The notes under the pieces are model-generated. The model ran no database searches. It was not told the DNA's origin and saw nothing but the letters and a program-made list of their open reading frames with translations. Shown here piece after piece: positions 8,030 to 13,348 of a stretch of 13,348 nt of DNA (its first letter is position 1; each line of letters starts with the position of its first letter). Source of the DNA: a bacterium (lineage in GTDB: Bacteria > Auribacterota > UBA6266); contig JALOBK010000002.1 in NCBI GenBank assembly GCA_023228325.1, forward strand, positions 1 through 13,348, read 5' to 3'. The translations under genes were made by a program, and so were the position numbers.

Positions 8030-8554
8030 ATGAATATATTACCACTTATATTTAGAAAAATACAACCATTTAAAATGCGCCCCAGATATATTGTGTTGCA
8101 TGGGACTCAATGTTTATCTAGAGATGATCAAGCGCTGAGAATAGATCAAAGAAATAAGTTTCAGATATCATTTCTTAAAAGGGATGCAATAACTATTAAA
8201 GGATTGAATGATGTTCCATATCATTATGTTTTAGAAAATATGGGTGGAGATTATTATCCGATTATGATGCATCCTCTCAGCAGTCCAGTTGAATATTATT
8301 CGTCAATGAAATTTAATAATAAATCAATACATATTTGCATGTTTGGTAATTATAATGTGGATATGGCTAGACCTAGATTATATGAGGTTTTAACATATAG
8401 AGTTCTTGCTCCTTTAATGTTTTGGTTTAGAATTCCACAGTCTAATATATTTTTACATTCTGAGCTTGATAAAGAATTCAAAGATTGTCCGGGTGAAATG
8501 TTTTATAAAGATATTTTACTTGGTAAATTAAATAAACATCTTTTGAGAAAATAA
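8030..8554 (+). CDS. N-acetylmuramoyl-L-alanine amidase-like protein (PGRP/T7 lysozyme fold)
   Basis: 174 residues. The zinc ligands of the amidase_2/PGRP fold are all present: His24 in YIVLHGT, His143 in IFLHSEL and Cys153 in KDCPGEMF. Tyr64 in PYHYVL sits where T7 lysozyme has its catalytic Tyr46, and Lys151, two residues before the ligand Cys, matches T7 Lys128. An active peptidoglycan amidase that cuts the MurNAc-L-Ala bond is therefore predicted. No signal peptide, wall-binding domain or holin neighbour is visible. It may be a virion-associated wall-degrading enzyme used during infection, or an endolysin. The ATG is four bases after the preceding stop and lacks a clear SD, so translation is probably coupled. 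A downstream in-frame ATG at 8075 keeps the catalytic fold and is an alternative start. Confidence 0.85.
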   Translation: MNILPLIFRKIQPFKMRPRYIVLHGTQCLSRDDQALRIDQRNKFQISFLKRDAITIKGLNDVPYHYVLENMGGDYYPIMMHPLSSPVEYYSSMKFNNKSIHICMFGNYNVDMARPRLYEVLTYRVLAPLMFWFRIPQSNIFLHSELDKEFKDCPGEMFYKDILLGKLNKHLLRK

Positions 8555-8558
8555 TTTT

Positions 8559-8563
8559 GGAGG
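8559..8563 (+). promoter_or_regulatory. Ribosome binding site GGAGG deciding the start at 8571
   Basis: GGAGG lies seven bases before ATG 8571. An in-frame TTG at 8565 would leave only one base of spacing and is rejected. Confidence 0.75.
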
Positions 8564-8570
8564 ATTGAAA

Positions 8571-10424
8571 ATGATAAATTGGAATGCATTGCAGACAAGG
8601 GCGGTTGATCCTTATAGCAGTTATAAGTCTTCCAATGTTAATAAGATTTCATACTTATTATCATTCGATGGAAGAGGTATTGCGTCCGGATTGGTTGTAA
8701 CTATATCAGATCCAACCACGCTTCAAATCACTCAAGGAGTCGCTCTTAAGGATAATGTGACACTGAGATGGAATCCTACCTTCTTATTACCTATTTCTGA
8801 AACAACAGGATCATGGGTTGTTGGTGATAATTGGGTTGTAATGGTTTATAAATACATTGAAACCAAAATAGAAGATTATAAGATTGCCAAAGTTGATGTT
8901 ATACCCGTTGCAAGTTAAGATCCGGAATGGCATTTAATATTAGCCAAGGTGACTATTGATGGGAGTGGAAACTTCGTTTCAATAGATTCTAATCCGCCAG
9001 AAAGACCGTCCATAGATTTTGGAAGCCATAATAATCTTCCTGGGTTACAAGGTGGGAATCCTTCATTAAATCAATTCTATCATTTAGAATTTTGTGATTG
9101 GCAAAATGTTCACAATTGTTGTTGGTATGTTTCTGGTGCATTTATAGCCATAGACGGAAGTATAACTCCTTGCTGTGATATAAGTTGGGATAATAACAAA
9201 CTCACTGACCTAGCGAATCCTGTGAGTTCTGGGGATGCTGTAAATCTTCAAACATTAAACGCTTGCATTGGTGGTGCTGGTGGTGCAACACAATTTATAC
9301 AATTAACAGATACACCTGCAGCATATTGTGCTGACTGTTGGCTTAAAGTTGATGGCGCAGGAGTCGCTCTTGAATTTGTTTCTGCTCCCACTGGTGGTTC
9401 TCAATACTTATCTACTCTATGTGATGTATCATTTTGTTGTCCAGACAACGGGGCTTTTCTAACATATAACTGTACAAGTGGTGTATGGGTAGATACTCTT
9501 ACTGTTCTGGAAAAATTACAATATGCTGGTGATGTGAATTCCACTGGTTTGGTAGATGGATGTATACTGAAATATAAAACCGATCTATATGGTCCTGGAT
9601 CTCATGGTTGGTGTCCTGCCCCACCAGCTGCAGTTGGGAATGTATATTTCACGGATTTGTGTGATGGCCCGGGTTCTATTCCATCCAATAATGGATGTAT
9701 ATTAGTTTCATCATGTTCTGGATCTAGTATATCATGGGCAGATCCATATGCTGTAACCGTTCCTGCATTGTGTTGTGTTGGAGATGTGTGGATAAATAAT
9801 TGTGGTTTTCCAGTTGGTGGGGTTCCATCGTTAGAAGCTGGACATACAATAGTATGGAATGGATCGCAATGGAATAATGCAGCTGTTACTGGTTGTTTCA
9901 GGGATGATACGTCATCATATTCTTTATGTTCTTTCTCAACAACAACAAACTCATTATATGTACAAGCGGATAATAGCAATGCTGCTGTTTTTTGTGTGTG
10001 CGATCATGGGGATATGTCCGGATCAAACGCAGTATTTGTCCATGCTGAAGCTCAGGCATTGTCTGTATGTGCGAAATGCATGGGAATATGTTCTCAAGTA
10101 AATGGACTGACAGCAATATATGCATATGCTGCAAATAACACTATTTGTGCTGTCGCGGAATGCGGTGTTGGCGGCACAGGCACTTGTGCCATAAAAGCAA
10201 GGGCTGTCAATTATGCTGTTCTTGCTTGTTCAACCGGAAGTGGAAGTTTTGGTATTGTTGGGTGTGCTCCAATAGATGGTTATGATTTTTATGCTGCTGG
10301 AGCGGGTGGAAAAATCAGAGCAAAAGTATTTAACTCCGAAGGCAGTAATGGACTAAATTGCTTGGTTTCTGTGTGCGGTACCAATATGTGTTTTTGCGGA
10401 GGCATATTAGTATCTGTAACATAA
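8571..10424 (+). CDS. Cysteine-rich tail-fibre-like protein interrupted by an in-frame TAA
   Basis: One frame of 618 codons is broken by TAA at 8916-8918 (codon 116). The codons after it continue in the same frame as sensible protein (DPEWHLILAKVTIDG), and the first start codon beyond it, GTG 8949, has no SD and lies inside that stretch. I therefore treat 8571-8918 and 8919-10424 as one gene. The part before the stop (115 residues, no Cys) resembles an attachment or capping domain. After it, KLTDLANPVSSGDAVNLQTL (about 210-229) matches the 'NLxxPxxxxDAVN' segment common in phage tail fibres. Five imperfect LTD/DG-type repeats follow (about 242-441), then an Ala/Gly/Cys-rich beta-repetitive end. 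The 491 residues from 8949 contain 36 cysteines. Possible explanations for the TAA are readthrough, a nonsense mutation, or a sequence error; a split gene with two products is less likely. Confidence 0.75.
8916..8918 (+). other. In-frame TAA stop inside the fibre gene
   Basis: The context is GTTTAAGAT-like (AGT TAA GAT CCG GAA TGG). The upstream frame ends VIPVAS and the downstream frame resumes DPEWHL with no shift. TAA is also the normal final stop of several genes here, including this one, so a general reassignment of TAA is excluded. A single-base change from TAC or TAT (Tyr) would restore the frame. Confidence 0.8.
9294..9893 (+). repeat. Five imperfect protein repeats in the fibre shaft
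   Basis: Five units of about 37-43 codons start near FIQLTDTPA, YLSTLCDVS, LQYAGDVNS, VYFTDLCDG and ALCCVGDVW. Each has a hydrophobic start, a D-x-pro/gly turn, a DG or NG turn followed by hydrophobic-x-x, and a closing W (KVD..., YNCTSGVW, SHGW, ISW, GSQW). At DNA level GGATGTATA occurs in units 3 and 4. Such LTDV...DGxxLxY...W units are typical of phage fibre shafts; here most carry extra cysteines. Confidence 0.65.
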
Positions 10425-10458
10425 TTTAAATTTATTAATTCATATTTTTTTCATATTT

Positions 10459-10490
10459 GGCGGAGATTGCACATATCTCCGCCTTCTTTC
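10459..10490 (+). terminator. Intrinsic terminator after the fibre gene
   Basis: A perfect 9-bp GC-rich stem (GGCGGAGAT / ATCTCCGCC) with a seven-base loop TGCACAT is followed by the T-rich TTCTTTC. It lies 35 bases after the fibre stop codon. Confidence 0.85.
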
Positions 10491-10630
10491 TCATCACTTT
10501 TTTAATTTCCAATAACTACATATATTTATTAGTTGAATACGATTTTTTGTGGTTAAAGCTGGCTTAAAATCATGGAATTTTTATTTTCACACTACAAAGC
10601 TGGTTTTTTTCACAATAAATCAAACAAACT
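10491..10630 (+). other. AT-rich intergenic leader of the SpoVS cassette
   Basis: This non-coding stretch between the terminator and the next SD must contain the promoter for the SpoVS cassette if the terminator is efficient. I see no convincing -35/-10 pair. It does contain AAAGCTGG twice in direct orientation (10555-10562 and 10586-10593, 31 bases apart), each preceded by a pyrimidine, which could be an operator or activator site or chance. Confidence 0.35.
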
Positions 10631-10642
10631 AGGAGGATTGTA

Positions 10643-11020
10643 ATGCCTACCGGAGAAAATGAAAGAACAGACATCATCAACAAAGAAAGAGTTATCGTCC
10701 CTGCAATAGAAGAGAGAGACGATGATGGCGACACTATTCTGAAGGTAGCAGCGGCAACAAAACCGCAGAGCCTTGCCGGTTCGATTTCAAGTATGCTTGA
10801 TAAACGGGCTGATTGCAGATTGCTTGCGATTGGTGCTGGTGCTGTGAATCAGGCAGTCAAGGCAGTTGCGATTGCCAGGGGAATGATGGCTCCAAAAGGG
10901 TACGACGTGTCCATGAGCCCGTATTTTGCGAAAGTTAACATGAACAAAAACGATTCCACTGGGGAAGAAGCCGGAGAAAAGACCGGTTTGAAGTTCCAGG
11001 TGGTCCGAAGGCAAATCTAA
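10643..11020 (+). CDS. SpoVS-like protein (Alba-superfamily type)
   Basis: 125 residues. Residues ~31-124 match stage V sporulation protein S: ILKVAAATKPQSLAGSIS, then LLAIGAGAVNQAVKAVAIARG (60-80), then MAPKGYDVSMSPYF. The IGAGxxNQAVKAVAIARG core is the hallmark of the family. SpoVS is an Alba-like fold protein, probably nucleic-acid binding, needed for normal sporulation in Bacillus and also found in non-sporulating bacteria. The phage protein is longer than the ~86-residue Bacillus protein: it has a charged 30-residue N-terminal extension and an insert near 100-114 (NMNKNDSTGEEAGEK). AGGAGG at 10631-10636 lies six bases before the ATG. The gene is far richer in G+C than the surroundings, suggesting acquisition from a bacterium or strong expression. 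Whether it alters host development, gene control or phage DNA packing is not shown. Confidence 0.9.
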   Translation: MPTGENERTDIINKERVIVPAIEERDDDGDTILKVAAATKPQSLAGSISSMLDKRADCRLLAIGAGAVNQAVKAVAIARGMMAPKGYDVSMSPYFAKVNMNKNDSTGEEAGEKTGLKFQVVRRQI

Positions 11021-11043
11021 ACAATCTATCCAGGAGGAAATAG

Positions 11044-11457
11044 ATGGATAGGGTTAAACAACTCAAAGAGTTGGTTGACGTTTTTTCAAAGAAACGTGAT
11101 AAATTTATGGAAACTGGTGAAAGATCAGACGGTCTTGCAGCCAGGGTCACCATAAACGAGATATGCAAAAACTGCCTTTTATTAAGAAAGGATATTCTTG
11201 ATTTGACAAAGAAAGTAAGAGCTGCTAGAATTACTGACAAAAATATTACCCCACTTCAAATTATGGATGGGGATGTAAAAAAAGCTCCAAAAACAGAGTC
11301 AAAAAAAGAAGTTAATGTATCTCTCGGATCAGAAACTTTGAAAAACAAAAAACCAAAAATTGAGTCAGGTGAAGTTAAAACTGAACCTGAAAAAGTTGAA
11401 GCTGAAGATGTAGTAAAAAAGAAAGCGATTCCGCTTTCTGAATTTAAATTGCATTAA
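11044..11457 (+). CDS. Lys/Glu-rich small protein downstream of SpoVS
   Basis: 137 residues, family not recognised. Residues 1-63 form a helical domain (MDRVKQLKELVDVFSKKR and LLLRKDILDLTKKVRAAR) with Cys41 and Cys44 as a lone CxxC. Residues ~78-130 are low complexity, rich in Lys, Glu, Pro, Val and Thr (KKAPKTESKKE, KKPKIESGEVK), a disordered tail like that of some DNA-compacting or scaffold proteins. The protein ends with LSEFKLH. AGGAGG at 11032-11037 lies six bases before ATG 11044. With SpoVS it forms a two-gene unit flanked by terminators, so a shared function is plausible but unproven. Confidence 0.8.
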   Translation: MDRVKQLKELVDVFSKKRDKFMETGERSDGLAARVTINEICKNCLLLRKDILDLTKKVRAARITDKNITPLQIMDGDVKKAPKTESKKEVNVSLGSETLKNKKPKIESGEVKTEPEKVEAEDVVKKKAIPLSEFKLH

Positions 11458-11462
11458 TACTG

Positions 11463-11495
11463 AAAGGGTTAGTTATTATTGACTAACCCTTTTTT
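11463..11495 (+). terminator. Intrinsic terminator after the SpoVS cassette
   Basis: A perfect 11-bp stem (AAAGGGTTAGT / ACTAACCCTTT) with an eight-base loop is followed by a T run. The next SD begins only about 15 bases later, leaving no room for a separate promoter. Confidence 0.88.
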
Positions 11496-11510
11496 ATTCA
11501 ACTGTTTTTT

Positions 11511-11518
11511 GGAGGTGA
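11511..11518 (+). promoter_or_regulatory. Ribosome binding site GGAGGTGA deciding the start at 11527
   Basis: GGAGGTGA is a full match to the 16S rRNA 3' end and lies eight bases before GTG 11527. A longer in-frame reading from TTG 11479 would begin inside the terminator stem, and is rejected. Confidence 0.7.
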
Positions 11519-11526
11519 TACATATT

Positions 11527-12237
11527 GTGAAACTAAAACAAACATTATTTATTCATTTATATACCACTCCATCCGAAAAAATCATAAGATCTTATTTTAA
11601 AGATAACAACGAAAATATTAGAATTCTAATTGATAAATTGTGTGAAGAGAAAGAAGATAAATTCCTACCTTTTATTTATCAAGAAATATCTGGAATATCC
11701 ATCTTAAAAATTTCAGAAGATATGAAAATATTTTCATATTTATTCACAAAAAGCAATGAAGAAACAGAAAGAGATTTGTTAAATAAATTTATTGATAAAA
11801 TTAAAAATAAATCAATAGATTTATCAAATACAAATAAAATTACAGTAAATGGTTATTATTACGTCTATAACATGTTAAATTTTTCATTGGAGAGAAATAG
11901 AATTAAATCCCAGGAATTGAGTGAAATAGGTTGTAACAATAGTTTTGAGTTAAAGTTAAATGCTCATTTTAGAGATTATGCTTTTGCGGTTGGACTGTGT
12001 GATAAATACGACTTAGATTTAGAACGTGGATTTTACAATATAAATATAGATTATTTAAGGCAAATGATGGTCATGGATTCTTTTATTATAGCAAAATTAT
12101 ATTATCTTCAAACTTTTAGGAAATTTGAATGGTTTAGTGATTTTGAAAAAATAAACGAGTATCTTAATTTACAATTTAATAAAACAATGAAAAGTTTAAT
12201 GGAAAAAACAAATGAAGCAGAAACAACTGCCCAATAA
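11527..12237 (+). CDS. Hypothetical alpha-helical phage protein
   Basis: 236 residues from GTG 11527, family not recognised. The sequence is Asn/Lys/Ile-rich and appears mostly helical, with aromatic clusters (YYYVYNMLNFSLERNR, KLYYLQTFRKFEWFSDF). There is one CxxxxD segment (GLCDKYDLDLE) but no recognisable catalytic motif, signal peptide or membrane span. It is very AT-rich, in sharp contrast with the SpoVS gene just upstream. Transcription must come through the terminator at 11463-11495 or from a promoter overlapping it. The following gene, ribonucleotide reductase, starts 86 bases later. Confidence 0.75.
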   Translation: MKLKQTLFIHLYTTPSEKIIRSYFKDNNENIRILIDKLCEEKEDKFLPFIYQEISGISILKISEDMKIFSYLFTKSNEETERDLLNKFIDKIKNKSIDLSNTNKITVNGYYYVYNMLNFSLERNRIKSQELSEIGCNNSFELKLNAHFRDYAFAVGLCDKYDLDLERGFYNINIDYLRQMMVMDSFIIAKLYYLQTFRKFEWFSDFEKINEYLNLQFNKTMKSLMEKTNEAETTAQ

Positions 12238-12296
12238 AAAGTAAATTATTTTTTTCCTAACAAACCTAAAACTGATTTGTATTTGTGGTGAACAAC

Positions 12297-12304
12297 TATA
12301 AATA
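12297..12304 (+). promoter_or_regulatory. TATAAATA box upstream of the reductase gene (possible promoter)
   Basis: TATAAATA equals the T4 late promoter element and could also serve as a -10-like box. It sits in the 86-base gap, 10 bases before the reductase SD. The same octamer occurs inside coding sequence near 7124 and 8847, and the genome is AT-rich, so chance is a serious alternative. No good -35 hexamer accompanies it. Confidence 0.25.
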
Positions 12305-12323
12305 CCTAGAATTTGGAGGGTTT

Positions 12324-13348
12324 GTGAGTGAAAATATTATGACTCATAAAGATTTTAAGAAAGTATTGAAATTTTATAATAATGATGAGTTTGCTGCAAA
12401 AACATGGGCTACAAAATACGGTCTAATAAATGATGATATAATTCTAACACCACAAGATGCATGGGAAATATTATCAGAAGAACTAGAAACAAAATATATT
12501 TCTAAAGAAGAAATATTTAATGCTTTAAAAGGATTTAAATTTATTCCAGGTGGAAGGATATTGCATGGTATACTGAGAATATATTATGCAAGAAAGAAAG
12601 GCGAAAAATTAAATTTAACATTGAGTAACTGTCTTTACAGTGGTGGACCAGAAGATAGTATGGAATCTATTATGGAGTTTGCATATCTTCACGCTCATGT
12701 TTTGAAATATGGATATGGAAATGGGATGAATTTGAATAACTTAAGACCAAGTGGATGCCCGGTTAATAATGCTGCGAGAACAACCGCAGGAGTGGTTCCG
12801 TTTGCCAATTTATATTCTGAAATAACAAATACAATAGGGCATGCTGGAAGAAGAGGAGCCACTATTATATTTTTGGATTGCACACATCCAGATGTTATAG
12901 ATTTTATTAAATCAAAAACTAAAGATGAAAAATATATAAGTGGTGCCAATATAAGCGTGATGATTACAGATAAATTTATGAGGGCAGTTGAAGAGGACAG
13001 CAAGTGGGAATTAACATTTAAAAATGATAAGATTTCTGTGGTTAAAGAATGTAAAGCGAAAGAGATTTTTGATTTAATTTGTAAGAATGCATGGGATTGG
13101 GCGGAGCCTGGTGTTATATTTAAAGATAGAATGATAGACTATAATCCTGGTTGTTTTCATGAAGAGAGCACACCAGAAGGAGTAAATCCATGTTTAACTG
13201 GTGATACTTTAATATCTGTTGCCGATGGTAGAGGATCTGTTAATATAAAACAACTATCAGAAGAAAATAGAGATGTTCCTGTATATTCTTTGAATAAAGA
13301 GACCGGGTGTGTTGAAATTAAAATGGGGAGGAATCCAAGACTTACTGG
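12324..13348 (+). CDS. Class II-like ribonucleotide reductase, N-terminal part, intein-interrupted (runs off the window)
   Basis: The first 289 residues are a ribonucleotide reductase large/catalytic chain. Visible family segments are FKFIPGGRIL (about 71-80), LTLSNCLYS with the first redox cysteine, YGYGNGMNLNNLRPSG, TTAGVVPFANLYSEIT, GRRGATIIFLDCTHPDVIDFI, SGANISVMITDKFM and EGVNPC. The F-x-PGGRIL and HPD-x-x-x-FI patterns and the NPC active-site motif point to the adenosylcobalamin-dependent NrdJ type rather than NrdA, with moderate certainty. The enzyme makes deoxynucleotides for phage replication. Cys290, where the catalytic thiyl-radical cysteine should sit, begins an intein. The start is GTG 12324, just after GGAGGG at 12315-12320; the spacing is short, and ATG 12339 is an alternative with overly long spacing. 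The 3' end is outside the window. Confidence 0.9.
   Translation, partial: MSENIMTHKDFKKVLKFYNNDEFAAKTWATKYGLINDDIILTPQDAWEILSEELETKYISKEEIFNALKGFKFIPGGRILHGILRIYYARKKGEKLNLTLSNCLYSGGPEDSMESIMEFAYLHAHVLKYGYGNGMNLNNLRPSGCPVNNAARTTAGVVPFANLYSEITNTIGHAGRRGATIIFLDCTHPDVIDFIKSKTKDEKYISGANISVMITDKFMRAVEEDSKWELTFKNDKISVVKECKAKEIFDLICKNAWDWAEPGVIFKDRMIDYNPGCFHEESTPEGVNPCLTGDTLISVADGRGSVNIKQLSEENRDVPVYSLNKETGCVEIKMGRNPRLT
13191..13348 (+). mobile_element. Intein N-terminal splicing region (partial)
   Basis: From Cys 13191 the reductase sequence is replaced by a Hedgehog/intein start. Block A is CLTGDTLISVADG, with Cys1 as the splicing nucleophile. VPVYSLNKETG follows at 29-39, and KMGRNPRLT at 44-52 resembles the conserved segment seen in other reductase inteins. 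Block B with its T-x-x-H, any homing endonuclease, and the C-terminal His-Asn lie beyond the window. The insertion point is NP/C of the NPCGE active-site loop, a known intein site in reductases. The intein must splice out for activity, leaving the extein's own Cys as the catalytic residue. Confidence 0.9.

Noticed and set aside
8949..8951. GTG 8949 as an independent start of a separate fibre gene
   Set aside because: No SD at a suitable distance, and the sense codons upstream back to the TAA continue the protein naturally. Reinitiation cannot be fully excluded.
9602..9979. 125-codon open frame on the minus strand opposite the fibre gene
   Set aside because: No SD, lies wholly within a well-supported fibre gene and its composition reflects the opposite strand. 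Other minus-strand frames across the window are rejected on the same grounds.
8571..10424. Reassignment of TAA or another stop codon across the phage
   Set aside because: TAA, TAG and TGA all serve as ordinary gene ends here, closely followed by SDs and new starts.
8949..10424. Diversity-generating retroelement target in the fibre
   Set aside because: No reverse transcriptase, template repeat or adenine-biased variable repeat pair is visible in the window.
11479..11507. TTGACT inside the terminator as a -35 box for the next gene
   Set aside because: Bases 17 downstream (CTGTTT) do not resemble a -10 box.
12236..12257. Terminator between the 11527 gene and the reductase
   Set aside because: Only an AT-rich run without a stable stem precedes the T tract.

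Overview
The window is a segment of a virulent-type, tailed double-stranded DNA phage genome. It carries T4-like replication genes (an RFC/gp44-type clamp loader ATPase, a zinc-finger/TOPRIM primase, a probable gp45-type sliding clamp and a FEN/5'-3' nuclease), followed directly by virion and lysis-type genes (a conserved structural-looking protein, an amidase-fold protein, a tail-fibre-like protein), then nucleotide metabolism (ribonucleotide reductase). No ribosomal, tRNA or housekeeping host genes are present. All genes lie on the + strand, are packed tightly with stop/start overlaps, use TAA, TAG and TGA as ordinary stops, and mostly have strong GGAGG Shine-Dalgarno sites. The DNA is AT-rich. 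The strong SDs and a SpoVS homologue suggest, without proving, a Firmicutes host.

Layout. 2-1799: the end of an upstream gene, two unrecognised genes (one a coiled coil with a C-terminal zinc ribbon) and a RuvC-like RNase H-fold nuclease, closed by a strong intrinsic terminator (1788-1820). 1877-7321: a replication operon of two unknowns, clamp loader, primase, one unknown, clamp and FEN nuclease. 7327-10424: a structural-looking protein, an N-acetylmuramoyl-L-alanine amidase-like protein and a long cysteine-rich tail-fibre-like gene interrupted by an in-frame TAA, closed by a terminator (10459-10490). 10643-11457: a GC-richer two-gene cassette (SpoVS-like protein plus a Lys/Glu-rich protein) with its own terminator (11463-11495). 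11527-12237: an unknown, very AT-rich gene. 12324-end: the N-terminal part of a class II-like ribonucleotide reductase, interrupted exactly at its catalytic NPC cysteine by the start of an intein that runs off the window.

How the genes fit together. The loader would place the clamp on DNA for a phage polymerase encoded elsewhere. The primase and FEN nuclease would make and remove lagging-strand primers, the RuvC-like nuclease could resolve branched replication intermediates, and the reductase supplies dNTPs. The most unusual items are the stop codon inside the fibre gene, the extreme cysteine content of that fibre downstream of the stop, the active-site intein, and a phage-borne SpoVS protein paired with a lysine-rich partner.
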